A DNA stretch of 64,000 nt, taken from assembly GCA_023015825.1 (NCBI GenBank), contig JALKAW010000010.1, forward strand, positions 1-64,000, written 5' to 3'. The translations under genes were made by a program, and so were the position numbers. Position 1 is the stretch's first letter; every line of letters begins with the position of its first letter. Under the pieces are notes generated by a model. The model was not told the origin of the DNA. It ran no database searches and saw only the letters and a list, made by a program, of their open reading frames with translations. The DNA is from Flavobacteriaceae bacterium S0862. GTDB lineage: Bacteria; Bacteroidota; Bacteroidia; Flavobacteriales; Flavobacteriaceae. This document shows, one piece after another, positions 34,090 through 43,162 of this stretch.

Positions 34090-35289
34090 TCACTCCATTT
34101 TTGACAATCTATCAATGTGCTCTTGGAATTCTGTTTCGCGATTGAATTTATATTTTTTAGAAATGTCTATTGCTGTTTTATAGGCGTTTATTGCTTCCTC
34201 TATTTGATTGTTTTTTTCGTAGGTGCTTGCTAATAAACTCCTTAGCCAAATATCGTAATCATAAGCTTCTATGCTGCGCTTTATTACCGTTATAGCATCT
34301 TTAAATTGAGTATTGTTAATAAGGCCGAATACTAAGTTAACATAGGCCTCGGCAGATTGTTTTGCTTCTGCTCCATATTTATGCATTATTTTGTTTTCAT
34401 GCTCTAAAAACATATTTGAATTAAAATTCTCGATGAGCTCGTTTGGCAAAGACATATCAGAAAAAATGAATTTTAAACCATAGTAATTTGATAATAATGG
34501 AGAAGACATGTGAACTTCATTTTCCATTTCCATATGTTCAAAGCGAAGTTTTTCGGGTTGATTAGCGATTATAGCGTCAACAAACTTCTGCAGTTCCTTA
34601 CGCATGCCCCAATTTTTGGAGGATTCTAAAGTTCCAATGCCGAAGAATAAAGTATTTTCTAAATCTGGATTATTTTCAAAAAATACATTTGCTTTATTTA
34701 TATATTCTTCATTGTTCCACCAAAAAGAAGGACTCATAATAATATGTGCATTAAAGATTTCGGGTTTTTCCATCAAGGCGTAAGCAGCAAATAATCCGCC
34801 CATAGAATGTCCTTCTAAGATTCGAAAGGGTTGAGTTCTGTAATTAGATTCTATAAATGGAATTAGCTCCTGATCTATAAAGTCAAGATATTTTGGTCCA
34901 CCACCACTATTTGGATTAGTTTCACTTATTGATGGGCTAAAATCTCTGTTTCTATCTAAACTTTCAATTCCTACTACGATTACTGGAGGTATACTACCGG
35001 TTCTAGTTAATACCTCTATAGATCCTAGAACATGCCAAATATTTTGCAAACCGTCGGTTAAATAAAGGACAGGGTAATTTGAGTTTCCATTTTGATAGCC
35101 CTTAGGTAACGAAATAATTATTGGTCGCTTCTCGTTTAGAATCTTTGAAGAAATAGTATCTCTATTGCCTAAATTTAGAGATGTCTTAAAAGGTGTTTCT
35201 TTGGTATTACCTAATTGATCTGATGTTTTTTTGTTACAACTTGTGGTTATAATTAAAACTATAAGTAGTTTTAGAATTGATGTTCGCAT
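34090..35289 (-). CDS. Lipoprotein esterase of the esterase D/IroE type with TPR-like tail
   Basis: The ATG at 35289 gives a 399-residue protein with a lipoprotein signal (MRTSILKLLIVLIITTSCNK); the longer frame has no such start. An alpha/beta hydrolase domain follows: PVLYLTDGLQNIWH, then GHSMGGLFAAYALM with the nucleophile serine in GHSMGG. The C-terminal ~80 residues contain TPR-like helices (NQIEEAINAYKTAIDISKKY). Related enzymes hydrolyse siderophores and other esters, but the substrate is unknown here. It lies 67 bp after the ammonia-lyase in a minus-strand group. Confidence 0.82.
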   Translation of the reverse strand: MRTSILKLLIVLIITTSCNKKTSDQLGNTKETPFKTSLNLGNRDTISSKILNEKRPIIISLPKGYQNGNSNYPVLYLTDGLQNIWHVLGSIEVLTRTGSIPPVIVVGIESLDRNRDFSPSISETNPNSGGGPKYLDFIDQELIPFIESNYRTQPFRILEGHSMGGLFAAYALMEKPEIFNAHIIMSPSFWWNNEEYINKANVFFENNPDLENTLFFGIGTLESSKNWGMRKELQKFVDAIIANQPEKLRFEHMEMENEVHMSSPLLSNYYGLKFIFSDMSLPNELIENFNSNMFLEHENKIMHKYGAEAKQSAEAYVNLVFGLINNTQFKDAITVIKRSIEAYDYDIWLRSLLASTYEKNNQIEEAINAYKTAIDISKKYKFNRETEFQEHIDRLSKME

Positions 35290-35356
35290 TTTTTGTGTTT
35301 TAGTTGCAATAGAGACGACATTAAAGCATAATTGTTGCAACGTTTCTTTGAATCGT

Positions 35357-36460
35357 TCACTTGTTAATTATCTTATTATACATTTTTTTATCGGTTGCGC
35401 CCTCAGTACTTATGCACAATACCTTGGTATTCGAAGAGATTTGTAAATGATTTCTCAAATTTTGAGCATTCGGATTGGACATTAAATAAAGAAGACCTGC
35501 CAGACCACCCACACCAGATTCTCCTGCAACTATTTGAGGGTCATTTAAAGTTGGGGTGTAAAGTTCTTGCATTGCAATTTTTGCATAATCATCTTTAATT
35601 CGTAAAGAAACATCAGCGCCATTTTTAATAATATCCCAAGCTGAAAATGAAGGTATTCCACAATTGAGTCCTGCCATTATAGTTTTAAAATTCCCATTGG
35701 GGCTTACTCTTTTTCCTGCTTTAAAAGAAGCTAATATACCATCTGATTCATAAGGTTCTACGATCACCAATTTTGGTTTTGTTTTTAGGTTTTTTACAAA
35801 ATACCAAATACCTGCAGCAGCCCAACTTCCGACACCAGCTTGAAGCATTATTACATCTGTTTTCTCAAGAGAATCTAATTGCTTTTCTATTTCTTGAAAT
35901 TGTGTTAAATAGCCTGCCATAATATATGCAGGGATTTCTTCGTAACCTTCCCAAGCTGTATCTTGTATAAGTACCCAACCGTTTTGTGCAGCTTTTTCTT
36001 TAGCTATTCGGCAAGTTTCGTCATAGTTTTGTCCTGTGTCGATGACAGTAGCTCCATCTTTTTCTATATTTTGAATTCTTTCTAACGAAGTGTTTTGAGG
36101 CACAAAAACTACAGATTTCTTATTTTGCAAACGTGCTGACCAAGCCACCGCTTTACCATGATTACCATCGGTAGCAGTACAAAAAATGGTATTTTTTGGT
36201 TGTTGATTTAATACTTTAGATAAAGCAAAAGAAGTACCTAAACCTTTAAAAGCATTTAAACCTAATCGATAGGATTCATCTTTTAAATAAATTGCACCTA
36301 AACCAAACTTTCTTGCCATACCTGAAAGATTATGCAAAGGAGTAGGTTTGTATCCAGGTAAGGATTTATGAAATTCCATAGGATTCTCACTTTCCAGTAT
36401 TTGTGTAGTTACATTCTTTGGAATTAGATTACTGGCGTTATTTAAAAAATAATCATCCAT
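35357..36460 (-). CDS. dpaL: 2,3-diaminopropionate ammonia-lyase (PLP enzyme)
   Basis: The 367-residue protein is a fold-type II PLP enzyme. Lys72 in SYRLGLNAFKGLG is the Schiff-base lysine, the glycine loop is ATDGNHGKAVAWSA, and LQAGVGSWAAAGIW is in the right place. N-terminal PLHNLSGMARKFG and CISTEGATD near the C-terminus fit the DpaL family. It converts 2,3-diaminopropionate to pyruvate and two ammonia, though threonine-dehydratase-like activity is the main alternative. It stops one base before the deformylase-like gene begins downstream of it in the same operon. Confidence 0.85.
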   Translation of the reverse strand: MDDYFLNNASNLIPKNVTTQILESENPMEFHKSLPGYKPTPLHNLSGMARKFGLGAIYLKDESYRLGLNAFKGLGTSFALSKVLNQQPKNTIFCTATDGNHGKAVAWSARLQNKKSVVFVPQNTSLERIQNIEKDGATVIDTGQNYDETCRIAKEKAAQNGWVLIQDTAWEGYEEIPAYIMAGYLTQFQEIEKQLDSLEKTDVIMLQAGVGSWAAAGIWYFVKNLKTKPKLVIVEPYESDGILASFKAGKRVSPNGNFKTIMAGLNCGIPSFSAWDIIKNGADVSLRIKDDYAKIAMQELYTPTLNDPQIVAGESGVGGLAGLLYLMSNPNAQNLRNHLQISSNTKVLCISTEGATDKKMYNKIINK

Positions 36461-36952
36461 TTATAATCTCCATTTAAAAGATTTATCATCAATAGCACGC
36501 ATAGTACATAATATTCCATTAAGATGATCATATTCATGCTGAATAAGTTCTGATAAATCATCCTCAACTGTCCATTCATGAGTTTTCCAGTTTTCATCTC
36601 TATATCTAATGGTTAGTCTTTTATAGCGTTTTACTTTTACCAAAAGATTTGGAAAACTCATGCAATCATCCCATAACTCGAAAGTGTCATCACTCAAGTT
36701 AATTAGTTCAGGGTTAATTATTATAGTGGGTGAGTCTACATCTAAATAAAAGAGACGTTTCAATATTCCTAATTGTGGTGCAGCAATCCCTCTACCAAAA
36801 TTATATTTTTCACGAATTTCAGACATAGCGTTAGTCAAATCTTCTACCCATTTTTTTATTTGAGGCAAGTCTGATTCTAATACCGGGTCGCACATTTCGT
36901 ATAATAATGGATGTCCCAGTTGTAAAATATCTTTTAGTCCTTTTTTACTCAT
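36461..36952 (-). CDS. Peptide-deformylase-like metalloprotein with altered motif 2
   Basis: The 163-residue protein has motif 1 GRGIAAPQ (53-60), Cys97 in WDDCMSFPN and His139-Glu140-Tyr-Asp-His143 in IQHEYDHLNG. So the three metal ligands and the catalytic Glu remain. Motif 2 of true Def is EGCLS, but here it reads DDCMS. The protein is short, has an Arg/Lys-rich middle (KVKRYKRLTIRYRDE), and sits between dpaL and a TfoX-like gene. It is a divergent Def paralogue; whether it deformylates proteins is unknown. Confidence 0.8.
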   Translation of the reverse strand: MSKKGLKDILQLGHPLLYEMCDPVLESDLPQIKKWVEDLTNAMSEIREKYNFGRGIAAPQLGILKRLFYLDVDSPTIIINPELINLSDDTFELWDDCMSFPNLLVKVKRYKRLTIRYRDENWKTHEWTVEDDLSELIQHEYDHLNGILCTMRAIDDKSFKWRL

Positions 36953-36973
36953 ATTTTAATTACCAATATAATA

Positions 36974-37342
36974 TCAGATTTTCTTTCTAGGTTTTCTAGC
37001 TTTTGCTAAGGGGTTAAAAGCCATGCATAGATCTATGTAGTGCGATAAATCATCTTCATTATCAAATCCGTCCGGTGTCACAAAAATATAACCTCTCATT
37101 GGGCGACCTGTAAAGTCCATTGGTAAACAATGCTTATTTTTAATAACAGTTTCATAGGCGTCTTCGCCAATTCTTGCCATTAATAAGCTATCACCATAAT
37201 TTTTATCTATATGGATACCGCAAAACATTTTATTGTCAACTTTAAACAATAAACCACCCATCATTTTCATATCTGTAAAATGGATGCGTTTTTCTTTTAA
37301 TTGTCTTCGTATTCTATCTGCTAAGTATTCGTCGTAAGCCAT
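36974..37342 (-). CDS. TfoX N-terminal-domain protein
   Basis: The 122-residue protein matches the TfoX N-terminal fold: DRIRRQLKEKRIHFTDMKMMGG, LFKVDNKMFCGIHID, LLMARIG and TGRPMRGYIFV. The C-terminal tail is basic (KARKPRKK). TfoX/Sxy proteins act in competence in gammaproteobacteria; stand-alone N-domain proteins in Bacteroidetes have no known role. It lies 2 bp after the M24 peptidase stop. Confidence 0.8.
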   Translation of the reverse strand: MAYDEYLADRIRRQLKEKRIHFTDMKMMGGLLFKVDNKMFCGIHIDKNYGDSLLMARIGEDAYETVIKNKHCLPMDFTGRPMRGYIFVTPDGFDNEDDLSHYIDLCMAFNPLAKARKPRKKI

Positions 37343-37344
37343 AT

Positions 37345-38643
37345 TTATTTAATAACTAAAATACGAGGGTTTACCGGATAGAGCCACTCAATGCCTCGTT
37401 CAGTGATCACAGCATCATCTTCTAGAGGCACCCTTAATTTTTTGCCTCCCCATTCTGGAATTTTTGTATAAGCAAATAATTCAATAGAAATTAGATTACT
37501 TGGTTTAAGTTCATATCCTAACCTAACAGGATTGAAAAATGCGATTGATGGTCCAATGCCATGTCCCCAATTTCCAACTGAGTGACAACCAATAATCACA
37601 TCCGTTTTATCAAGGTTAGTAAATTTATTAAAGGCTTCCATTTTGTTAAAACCAGCGTTTGTTAAGGCTTCATACACATTGTTTTCTGCTTCTTTGGCAG
37701 TGACTCCAGCTTTTATAGTTTTCTTTATGATATCTCTCACTTTCACACCTTGATCAAAAGCGTTTTGAATACCTTCTGGAACACGAGTTTCACCTTCTTT
37801 AAGCACATATGCTATACGTTTCATATCTGTGTACATGTTCATAAGACCGACTCCCCAATCAATCATAAGTACATCGCCTCGTTGAATAATTCTATCAGAA
37901 GACGTTGCTTCTACACCATCAGGACCAGTAATATAAACTGAAGGCATCCCAAAAGACGAACCCAAATTATTTTTAAATTGTTGCTCTTTCATCCACCATG
38001 CCACATCTTCAAGTGTTGTAACTCCTGGTGTAATCACTTCGTTTGAGAAGGCTCTTTCTGCAATGGTGTACGATAGTTCCCCTGCTTCACCATAAATAGC
38101 TATTTCACTTGCCACACGACGAGACCTAAAATCAGAAACTAATTTTTCAGCAGATACAAATCGGTTTTCATATTTTTTTCCAAGAATTTCAGAAAGCTCT
38201 AGATAACTTGAGTGGGTAAGTCCATCAGCGCCTCCATAGTTTTTAGAAATATTAAGTCCAATTCTTTTCGGATTACGAGCTTCAACGAATGCTTTAAGCT
38301 CCGTTTGAGAACCAAAATAATCAAAAGCACCACTACCTTCAAGCAAATAACCACCTATACCAAGTACTGCTCTTTCTATTCTGTCACCTCCTTTATCAGT
38401 AAAAATATAATAGCCTGTAGAACCAACATAGCCTTCTCCCATATCGGCATATAAAGGGTCAAAATTTCCTTCTCTATTGGTCACAATCCACATATCTATA
38501 TTATTTTCTCTCATGGCTTCAGGCAAAACCAAATCGAATTTATCGTTCCTTACTTGATTCATTTTGCGCCATCTACGATGGGATTCTTGACTAAATGTAT
38601 TAATGCTAAAAAGGATAATAAGAGAATAAAGAATAGTTTTCAT
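37345..38643 (-). CDS. Exported M24 family (Xaa-Pro-type) metallopeptidase
   Basis: The 432-residue protein has a signal peptide (MKTILYSLIILFSINTFSQ). It has the pita-bread peptidase C-domain with metal-binding regions VLMIDWGVGLMNMYTDM (two Asp), GCHSVGNWGHGIGP (His) and LISIELFAYT (Glu), then DDAVITERGIEWL (last Glu). It probably cleaves peptides in the periplasm. The N-domain is of the aminopeptidase P type. The gene begins the minus-strand group 38643-34090. Confidence 0.85.
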   Translation of the reverse strand: MKTILYSLIILFSINTFSQESHRRWRKMNQVRNDKFDLVLPEAMRENNIDMWIVTNREGNFDPLYADMGEGYVGSTGYYIFTDKGGDRIERAVLGIGGYLLEGSGAFDYFGSQTELKAFVEARNPKRIGLNISKNYGGADGLTHSSYLELSEILGKKYENRFVSAEKLVSDFRSRRVASEIAIYGEAGELSYTIAERAFSNEVITPGVTTLEDVAWWMKEQQFKNNLGSSFGMPSVYITGPDGVEATSSDRIIQRGDVLMIDWGVGLMNMYTDMKRIAYVLKEGETRVPEGIQNAFDQGVKVRDIIKKTIKAGVTAKEAENNVYEALTNAGFNKMEAFNKFTNLDKTDVIIGCHSVGNWGHGIGPSIAFFNPVRLGYELKPSNLISIELFAYTKIPEWGGKKLRVPLEDDAVITERGIEWLYPVNPRILVIK

Positions 38644-38760
38644 ATTGGCTGGAGTTATTGGATTGTATTTGAATTATTATTCAAAGCTAAGTTATGGTTT
38701 AATAGTGTATTGGTCAATGCTATATATAATCTTGAAAGAAGAAATTATTAACATTGTTAG

Positions 38761-38787
38761 TTGTTTCAATCATCTTTCTTACATTTA
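38761..38787 (+). promoter_or_regulatory. Promoter of the alanine symporter gene
   Basis: TTG at 38761-38763 and TACATTTA at 38780-38787 (one mismatch to TAnnTTTG) have a 16-bp spacer. The start ATG is 24 bp downstream. Confidence 0.5.
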
Positions 38788-38810
38788 TAACTTCAACTAA
38801 CTAAATTTTC

Positions 38811-40193
38811 ATGGAAAAACTAAACCAAATAACTGAAGCTTTTTCTGGCGCAGTTTGGGGATTACCTTTGTTAATACTGCTTATTGGAGGTGGTTTATAC
38901 TTACTTATACGTTCAAAATTCGCACCCTTTTTAATGCTAGGGCATGCTATTCAGGTACTACGAGGTAAGTACGACGACCCTAACGATCCTGGACAAATAA
39001 GTCATTTTCAAGCATTAACAACAGCCTTGTCTTCAACCATTGGTATGGGTAACGTTGCTGGTGTTGCAGTAGCCATTTCTATTGGTGGTCCAGGAGCAGT
39101 ATTTTGGATGTGGATTAGCGCAGTTGTTGGGATGTCTACTAAGTTTTTTACATCGACACTTGCAATCATGTTCAGAGGAAAAGATAGTGCTGGAGAATTG
39201 CAAGGTGGTCCAATGTATTTCATTATGGAAGGTTTAGGTAAATCATGGAAACCATTAGCCATTATGTTTGCTTTTTGTTGTATGATTGGAGCACTGCCAG
39301 TGTTTAATGTCAATCAGTTAACACAAGCGATTAACGATATTTTATTAGCACCTAATGGTGTTGAAGTTGGTTTTTCTTCCAATTTAATTATTGGCCTTGT
39401 ATTAGTAGGTATAACTTCCATCGTTATTCTTGGAGGTTTAGGCCGTATTAGTAAAACGGCAGCTAAAATGGTGCCTTCAATGGTTTTATTATACTTTGTA
39501 TCTGTACTAATCATTTTAGCTGTTAACATTGATGTAGTACCACAGTATTTAAGCTTAATTTTTACGGATGCTTTTGCAGCAGATTACTTCCCTAAAGAGG
39601 ATACGTTTTTAGGAGGTGTCGTGGGAGCTTTAATTTTACACGGAATAAAGCGTGGTGCATTTTCTAACGAAGCTGGTTTAGGTACAGCACCATTGGCCCA
39701 CGGAGCGGCAAAAACAGATGAGCCTGTTCGCGAAGGATTAGTGGCTATGTTAGGTCCAGCTATTGATACGTTGGTAGTTTGTACACTTACTGCTTTAGCT
39801 ATTTTGGTGACTGGTGTTTGGGAAACAACCTCAAATAATGGTGTGAGTTTAACAGCTTCTGCTTTTGGAGAAGCAATGCCTGTGTTTGGTGAATATTTAT
39901 TGTTAATATGTATCGCTGTATTTAGTATTTCATCACTATTCTCCTATTCCTATTATGGCACAAAATGTATGTCCTTTTTAATAGGCGCAGACAAAAAACA
40001 TTATTACAATTACATATACATTGTCAGTATTATACTGGGAGCCACAACGTCTTTAAGTGCTATGATAAACTTAATTGATGGTGTATTTGCACTTATGGCA
40101 ATCCCAACAATGTTATCTACTATCATATTAGCTCCAAAAGTTGTCAAAGAGCTAGGAGCCTATAGGCAACGATTAAAGGAAAATAAGGCATGA
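38811..40193 (+). CDS. Alanine/sodium symporter, AGCS family
   Basis: The 460-residue membrane protein has the family pattern FQALTTALSSTIGMGNVAGVA, GGPGAVFWMWISAVVGMSTK and GAFSNEAGLGTAPLAHGAAK. AGCS proteins take up alanine or glycine with sodium. Its final codons overlap the start of the DUF4212 gene (ATGA), coupling it to an acetate transporter module. Confidence 0.93.
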   Translation: MEKLNQITEAFSGAVWGLPLLILLIGGGLYLLIRSKFAPFLMLGHAIQVLRGKYDDPNDPGQISHFQALTTALSSTIGMGNVAGVAVAISIGGPGAVFWMWISAVVGMSTKFFTSTLAIMFRGKDSAGELQGGPMYFIMEGLGKSWKPLAIMFAFCCMIGALPVFNVNQLTQAINDILLAPNGVEVGFSSNLIIGLVLVGITSIVILGGLGRISKTAAKMVPSMVLLYFVSVLIILAVNIDVVPQYLSLIFTDAFAADYFPKEDTFLGGVVGALILHGIKRGAFSNEAGLGTAPLAHGAAKTDEPVREGLVAMLGPAIDTLVVCTLTALAILVTGVWETTSNNGVSLTASAFGEAMPVFGEYLLLICIAVFSISSLFSYSYYGTKCMSFLIGADKKHYYNYIYIVSIILGATTSLSAMINLIDGVFALMAIPTMLSTIILAPKVVKELGAYRQRLKENKA

Positions 40194-40447
40194 CACCTAA
40201 AGAAAAAGCAAAAGCCTACTGGAAAGAAAACATCAGGTATGTTTTAATCTTACTAGCCATTTGGTTTCTAGTATCTTATGGTGCAGGAATCCTTTTTAAA
40301 GATACACTTAATAGCATTAGAGTTGGTGGTTTTAAATTAGGGTTTTGGTTTGCACAACAGGGATCCATTTATGTGTTTGTTATTCTCATATTCGTGTATG
40401 TACGTTTAATGAACAAGCTTGATAAAAAATATGGCTATGATGAGTAA
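40190..40447 (+). CDS. DUF4212 small subunit of a sodium:solute symporter
   Basis: The 85-residue protein has two helices with the family motif YWKENIRYVLILLAIWFLVS and the conserved PE/GF region LGFWFAQQGSIYVFVILIF. DUF4212 proteins pair with acetate-type SSS transporters (VC_2705 type). It overlaps both neighbours by a few bases (ATGA at 40190, ATGAGTAA at 40440). Confidence 0.92.
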   Translation: MTPKEKAKAYWKENIRYVLILLAIWFLVSYGAGILFKDTLNSIRVGGFKLGFWFAQQGSIYVFVILIFVYVRLMNKLDKKYGYDE

Positions 40448-42167
40448 AACATTGCTAATCGAAGCCGTAAGTGTACAAAACTGGACATACATACTAGTTG
40501 GTGTTACCTTCGCCATCTATATTGGTATTGCTATATGGTCCAGAGCCAGTTCCACAAAAGAATTTTATGTCGCTGGAGGAGGTGTTTCTCCTTGGGCAAA
40601 TGGTATGGCTACAGCAGCCGATTGGATGAGTGCTGCATCATTTATTGGGATGGCAGGAATTATCTCGTTTGCAGGCTATGATGGCGCTGTGTATTTAATG
40701 GGATGGACAGGAGGTTACGTATTATTAGCTTTATTGTTAGCACCTTATTTACGTAAGTTCGGAAAGTTTACAGTCCCTGATTTTATTGGAGACCGATATT
40801 ATTCTGATACTGCTAGAATAGTCGCTGTTATTTGTGCGCTTTTGGTGTCGTTTACCTATGTTGCAGGTCAAATGCGAGGTGTTGGTATTGTGTTTTCTCG
40901 TTTTCTTGAAGTAGACATTAATACAGGTGTTATCATCGGAATGTTAATTGTACTCTTTTACGCTGTTTTAGGAGGAATGAAAGGTATCACCTATACGCAA
41001 GTAGCTCAATATTGTGTGCTCATATTTGCTTTTATGGTGCCTGCTATTTTTATATCTATTCAAATGACTGGAAATCCAGTACCTCAATTAGGTTTTGGAG
41101 GAGAATTAGCTGATGGTTCAGGAACCTATTTGTTAGATAAGTTAGATGGACTAAGTACAGAACTTGGTTTTGCCGAATATACCGAAGGCTCAAAATCTTT
41201 AATAGATGTATTTGCAATCACTTTGGCTTTAATGGTAGGAACTGCTGGTTTGCCTCATGTGATTGTAAGGTTTTTTACAGTAAAACGCGTTAAAGATGCT
41301 CGAAAATCAGCAGGAATTGCATTGCTTTTAATTGCAGTTCTATACACAACAGCACCAGCAGTAGCAGTGTTTGCAAGAACGAATATGATTGAAACGGTTT
41401 CTAATCAACCTTATAGTGACGTACCACAATGGTTCAAAAAATGGGAAACTACAGGACTAATTACCTTTACTGATAAGAATAACGATGGACTGATTCAATA
41501 TGTCGCTGATGAAGCACAAAATGAGTTAGTAGTAGACAGAGACATTATGGTATTAGCGAATCCTGAAATCGCCAATTTACCTAACTGGGTTATTGCGCTT
41601 GTCGCAGCTGGTGGTTTGGCAGCAGCATTATCTACAGCAGCAGGATTGTTATTAGTAATCTCATCATCTGTATCACACGATGTAATTAAAAAAGTATATA
41701 ACCCAAATATCTCTGAAAAAGGAGAATTAATAGCTGCTCGTATCTCAGCAGTAGGAGCAGTTTGTGTGGCAGGATATTTTGGAATTAATCCGCCAGATTT
41801 TGTAGCAGCGGTCGTCGCCTTGGCATTTGGTTTGGCAGCAGCCTCATTTTTTCCAGCAATCGTGTTGGGAATTTTCTACAAGCGAATGAATAAAGAAGGC
41901 GCTGTGGCTGGTATGGTCGTTGGTATAGGGATTATGTTATACTATATTGTTAAATATAAATTTGGATGGTTGGATGATACACTTCCAGATAAAAACGAAT
42001 GGTGGTTTGGGATTTCGCCAGAAGGCTTTGGAGCAGTAGCAATGGTAATAAATTTTGTTGTTTCTATTACGGTAATGAAATTCACTAAAGCACCACCGGA
42101 AGAGGTTCAAGAGATAGTTGAGAATATTAGAATTCCAAATGGAGCAGGAGAGGCTTCAAATCATTAA
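40440..42167 (+). CDS. Sodium:solute symporter, acetate-permease type
   Basis: The 575-residue protein is an SSS-family transporter with about 13 helices: EFYVAGGGVSPWANGMATAADWMSAASF is split over the first helices, then TYVAGQMRGVGIV and AAALSTAAGLLLVISSSVSHD. Partner DUF4212 lies directly upstream; acetyl-CoA synthetase follows one gene later, which favours acetate. The start is placed at the ATG overlapping the DUF4212 stop; ATGs at 40431 and 40437 are alternatives. Confidence 0.9.
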   Translation: MSKTLLIEAVSVQNWTYILVGVTFAIYIGIAIWSRASSTKEFYVAGGGVSPWANGMATAADWMSAASFIGMAGIISFAGYDGAVYLMGWTGGYVLLALLLAPYLRKFGKFTVPDFIGDRYYSDTARIVAVICALLVSFTYVAGQMRGVGIVFSRFLEVDINTGVIIGMLIVLFYAVLGGMKGITYTQVAQYCVLIFAFMVPAIFISIQMTGNPVPQLGFGGELADGSGTYLLDKLDGLSTELGFAEYTEGSKSLIDVFAITLALMVGTAGLPHVIVRFFTVKRVKDARKSAGIALLLIAVLYTTAPAVAVFARTNMIETVSNQPYSDVPQWFKKWETTGLITFTDKNNDGLIQYVADEAQNELVVDRDIMVLANPEIANLPNWVIALVAAGGLAAALSTAAGLLLVISSSVSHDVIKKVYNPNISEKGELIAARISAVGAVCVAGYFGINPPDFVAAVVALAFGLAAASFFPAIVLGIFYKRMNKEGAVAGMVVGIGIMLYYIVKYKFGWLDDTLPDKNEWWFGISPEGFGAVAMVINFVVSITVMKFTKAPPEEVQEIVENIRIPNGAGEASNH

Positions 42168-42177
42168 TAAGTTACCT

Positions 42178-43107
42178 ATGAGACTCATTTTAAGTATACT
42201 ATTTTTCTCTTGTTTTATTCATATAAACGCTTTTCAAGTTGAACCTGCTTTAGAAATTCTAAAAGATTACGATAAGGTTAGGGACTTCACGATGAATAAT
42301 ATTGAAACCGAGGCTTACGTTTCTGCTCAAAGTAATCTTGAAGAGAAGTCGGTTATTATAAGAATTACAAAGGAGAATGGAACATGGAACAAAGTAGATA
42401 TTGCTTCTTTTTCTGGAACGTATAAAGACTTAGAACCTTTCTTAAGTCCAGATAATTTAAAGCTCTTTTTTGTGTCTAACAGACCTTTAACTAACGAAGG
42501 CGAATTAAAAGATGTAGATATTTGGTATGTAGAAAGAGCTACAACATCTAGTGATTGGTCTGAACCAAAAAATGTAGGCGCACCAATTAATACGGAAGCC
42601 GATGAGTTTTATCCTAGCGTTGCTAAAAATGGCAACCTATATTTCACTTCTGTTGGTCATAATGCGATGGGAGAAGACGATATTTTCGTGAGCGAGTTTA
42701 AAAACGGTATATATACTAAACCTGTTGCACTTAAAGGTGGTGTCAACACAGAGAGCTATGAGTACAATTCATTTATTTCACCTAACGACGATTACTTGAT
42801 ATTTGGTGGCTATGCAAGACAAGATGGTTTAGGAAGTGGCGATTTATATATCAGTTTTAAAAACGACGATAGCACATGGACGCAAGCCAAAAACATGGGA
42901 GACAAAATCAACTCTAAGTTTATGGATTTTTGTCCTTTTGTCACACAATCTGGAACACAGATATACTTCACGAGCAGGCGCAGTAATATTGATGCAAACA
43001 AAAGTATTACATCTGCAAAAAACCTATTGAATGTATTTAATGGGTATCAAAACGGTTTTAATAGAATATACAAAACAAGTTTTGACCTAAATGACTTTAA
43101 AAACTAA
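42178..43107 (+). CDS. Exported PD40/WD40-like beta-propeller protein
   Basis: The start is moved to the ATG at 42178 (309 residues) because it opens a signal peptide (MRLILSILFFSCFIHINAFQ). PD40-type repeats are recognisable: LEPFLSPDNLKLFFVSNRP, EFYPSVAKNGNLYFTSVGH, YNSFISPNDDYLIFGG, DFCPFVTQSGTQIYFTSRR. This is like the TolB-type propeller domains of surface proteins. No enzymatic residues can be named. It sits between the acetate transporter and acs and starts 10 bp after the transporter stop. Confidence 0.8.
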   Translation: MRLILSILFFSCFIHINAFQVEPALEILKDYDKVRDFTMNNIETEAYVSAQSNLEEKSVIIRITKENGTWNKVDIASFSGTYKDLEPFLSPDNLKLFFVSNRPLTNEGELKDVDIWYVERATTSSDWSEPKNVGAPINTEADEFYPSVAKNGNLYFTSVGHNAMGEDDIFVSEFKNGIYTKPVALKGGVNTESYEYNSFISPNDDYLIFGGYARQDGLGSGDLYISFKNDDSTWTQAKNMGDKINSKFMDFCPFVTQSGTQIYFTSRRSNIDANKSITSAKNLLNVFNGYQNGFNRIYKTSFDLNDFKN

Positions 43108-43162
43108 GAATTTAGTAAATTAGTTAGCTCAATAGTTTTTTCAATTAGCCAATAATCTCAAT

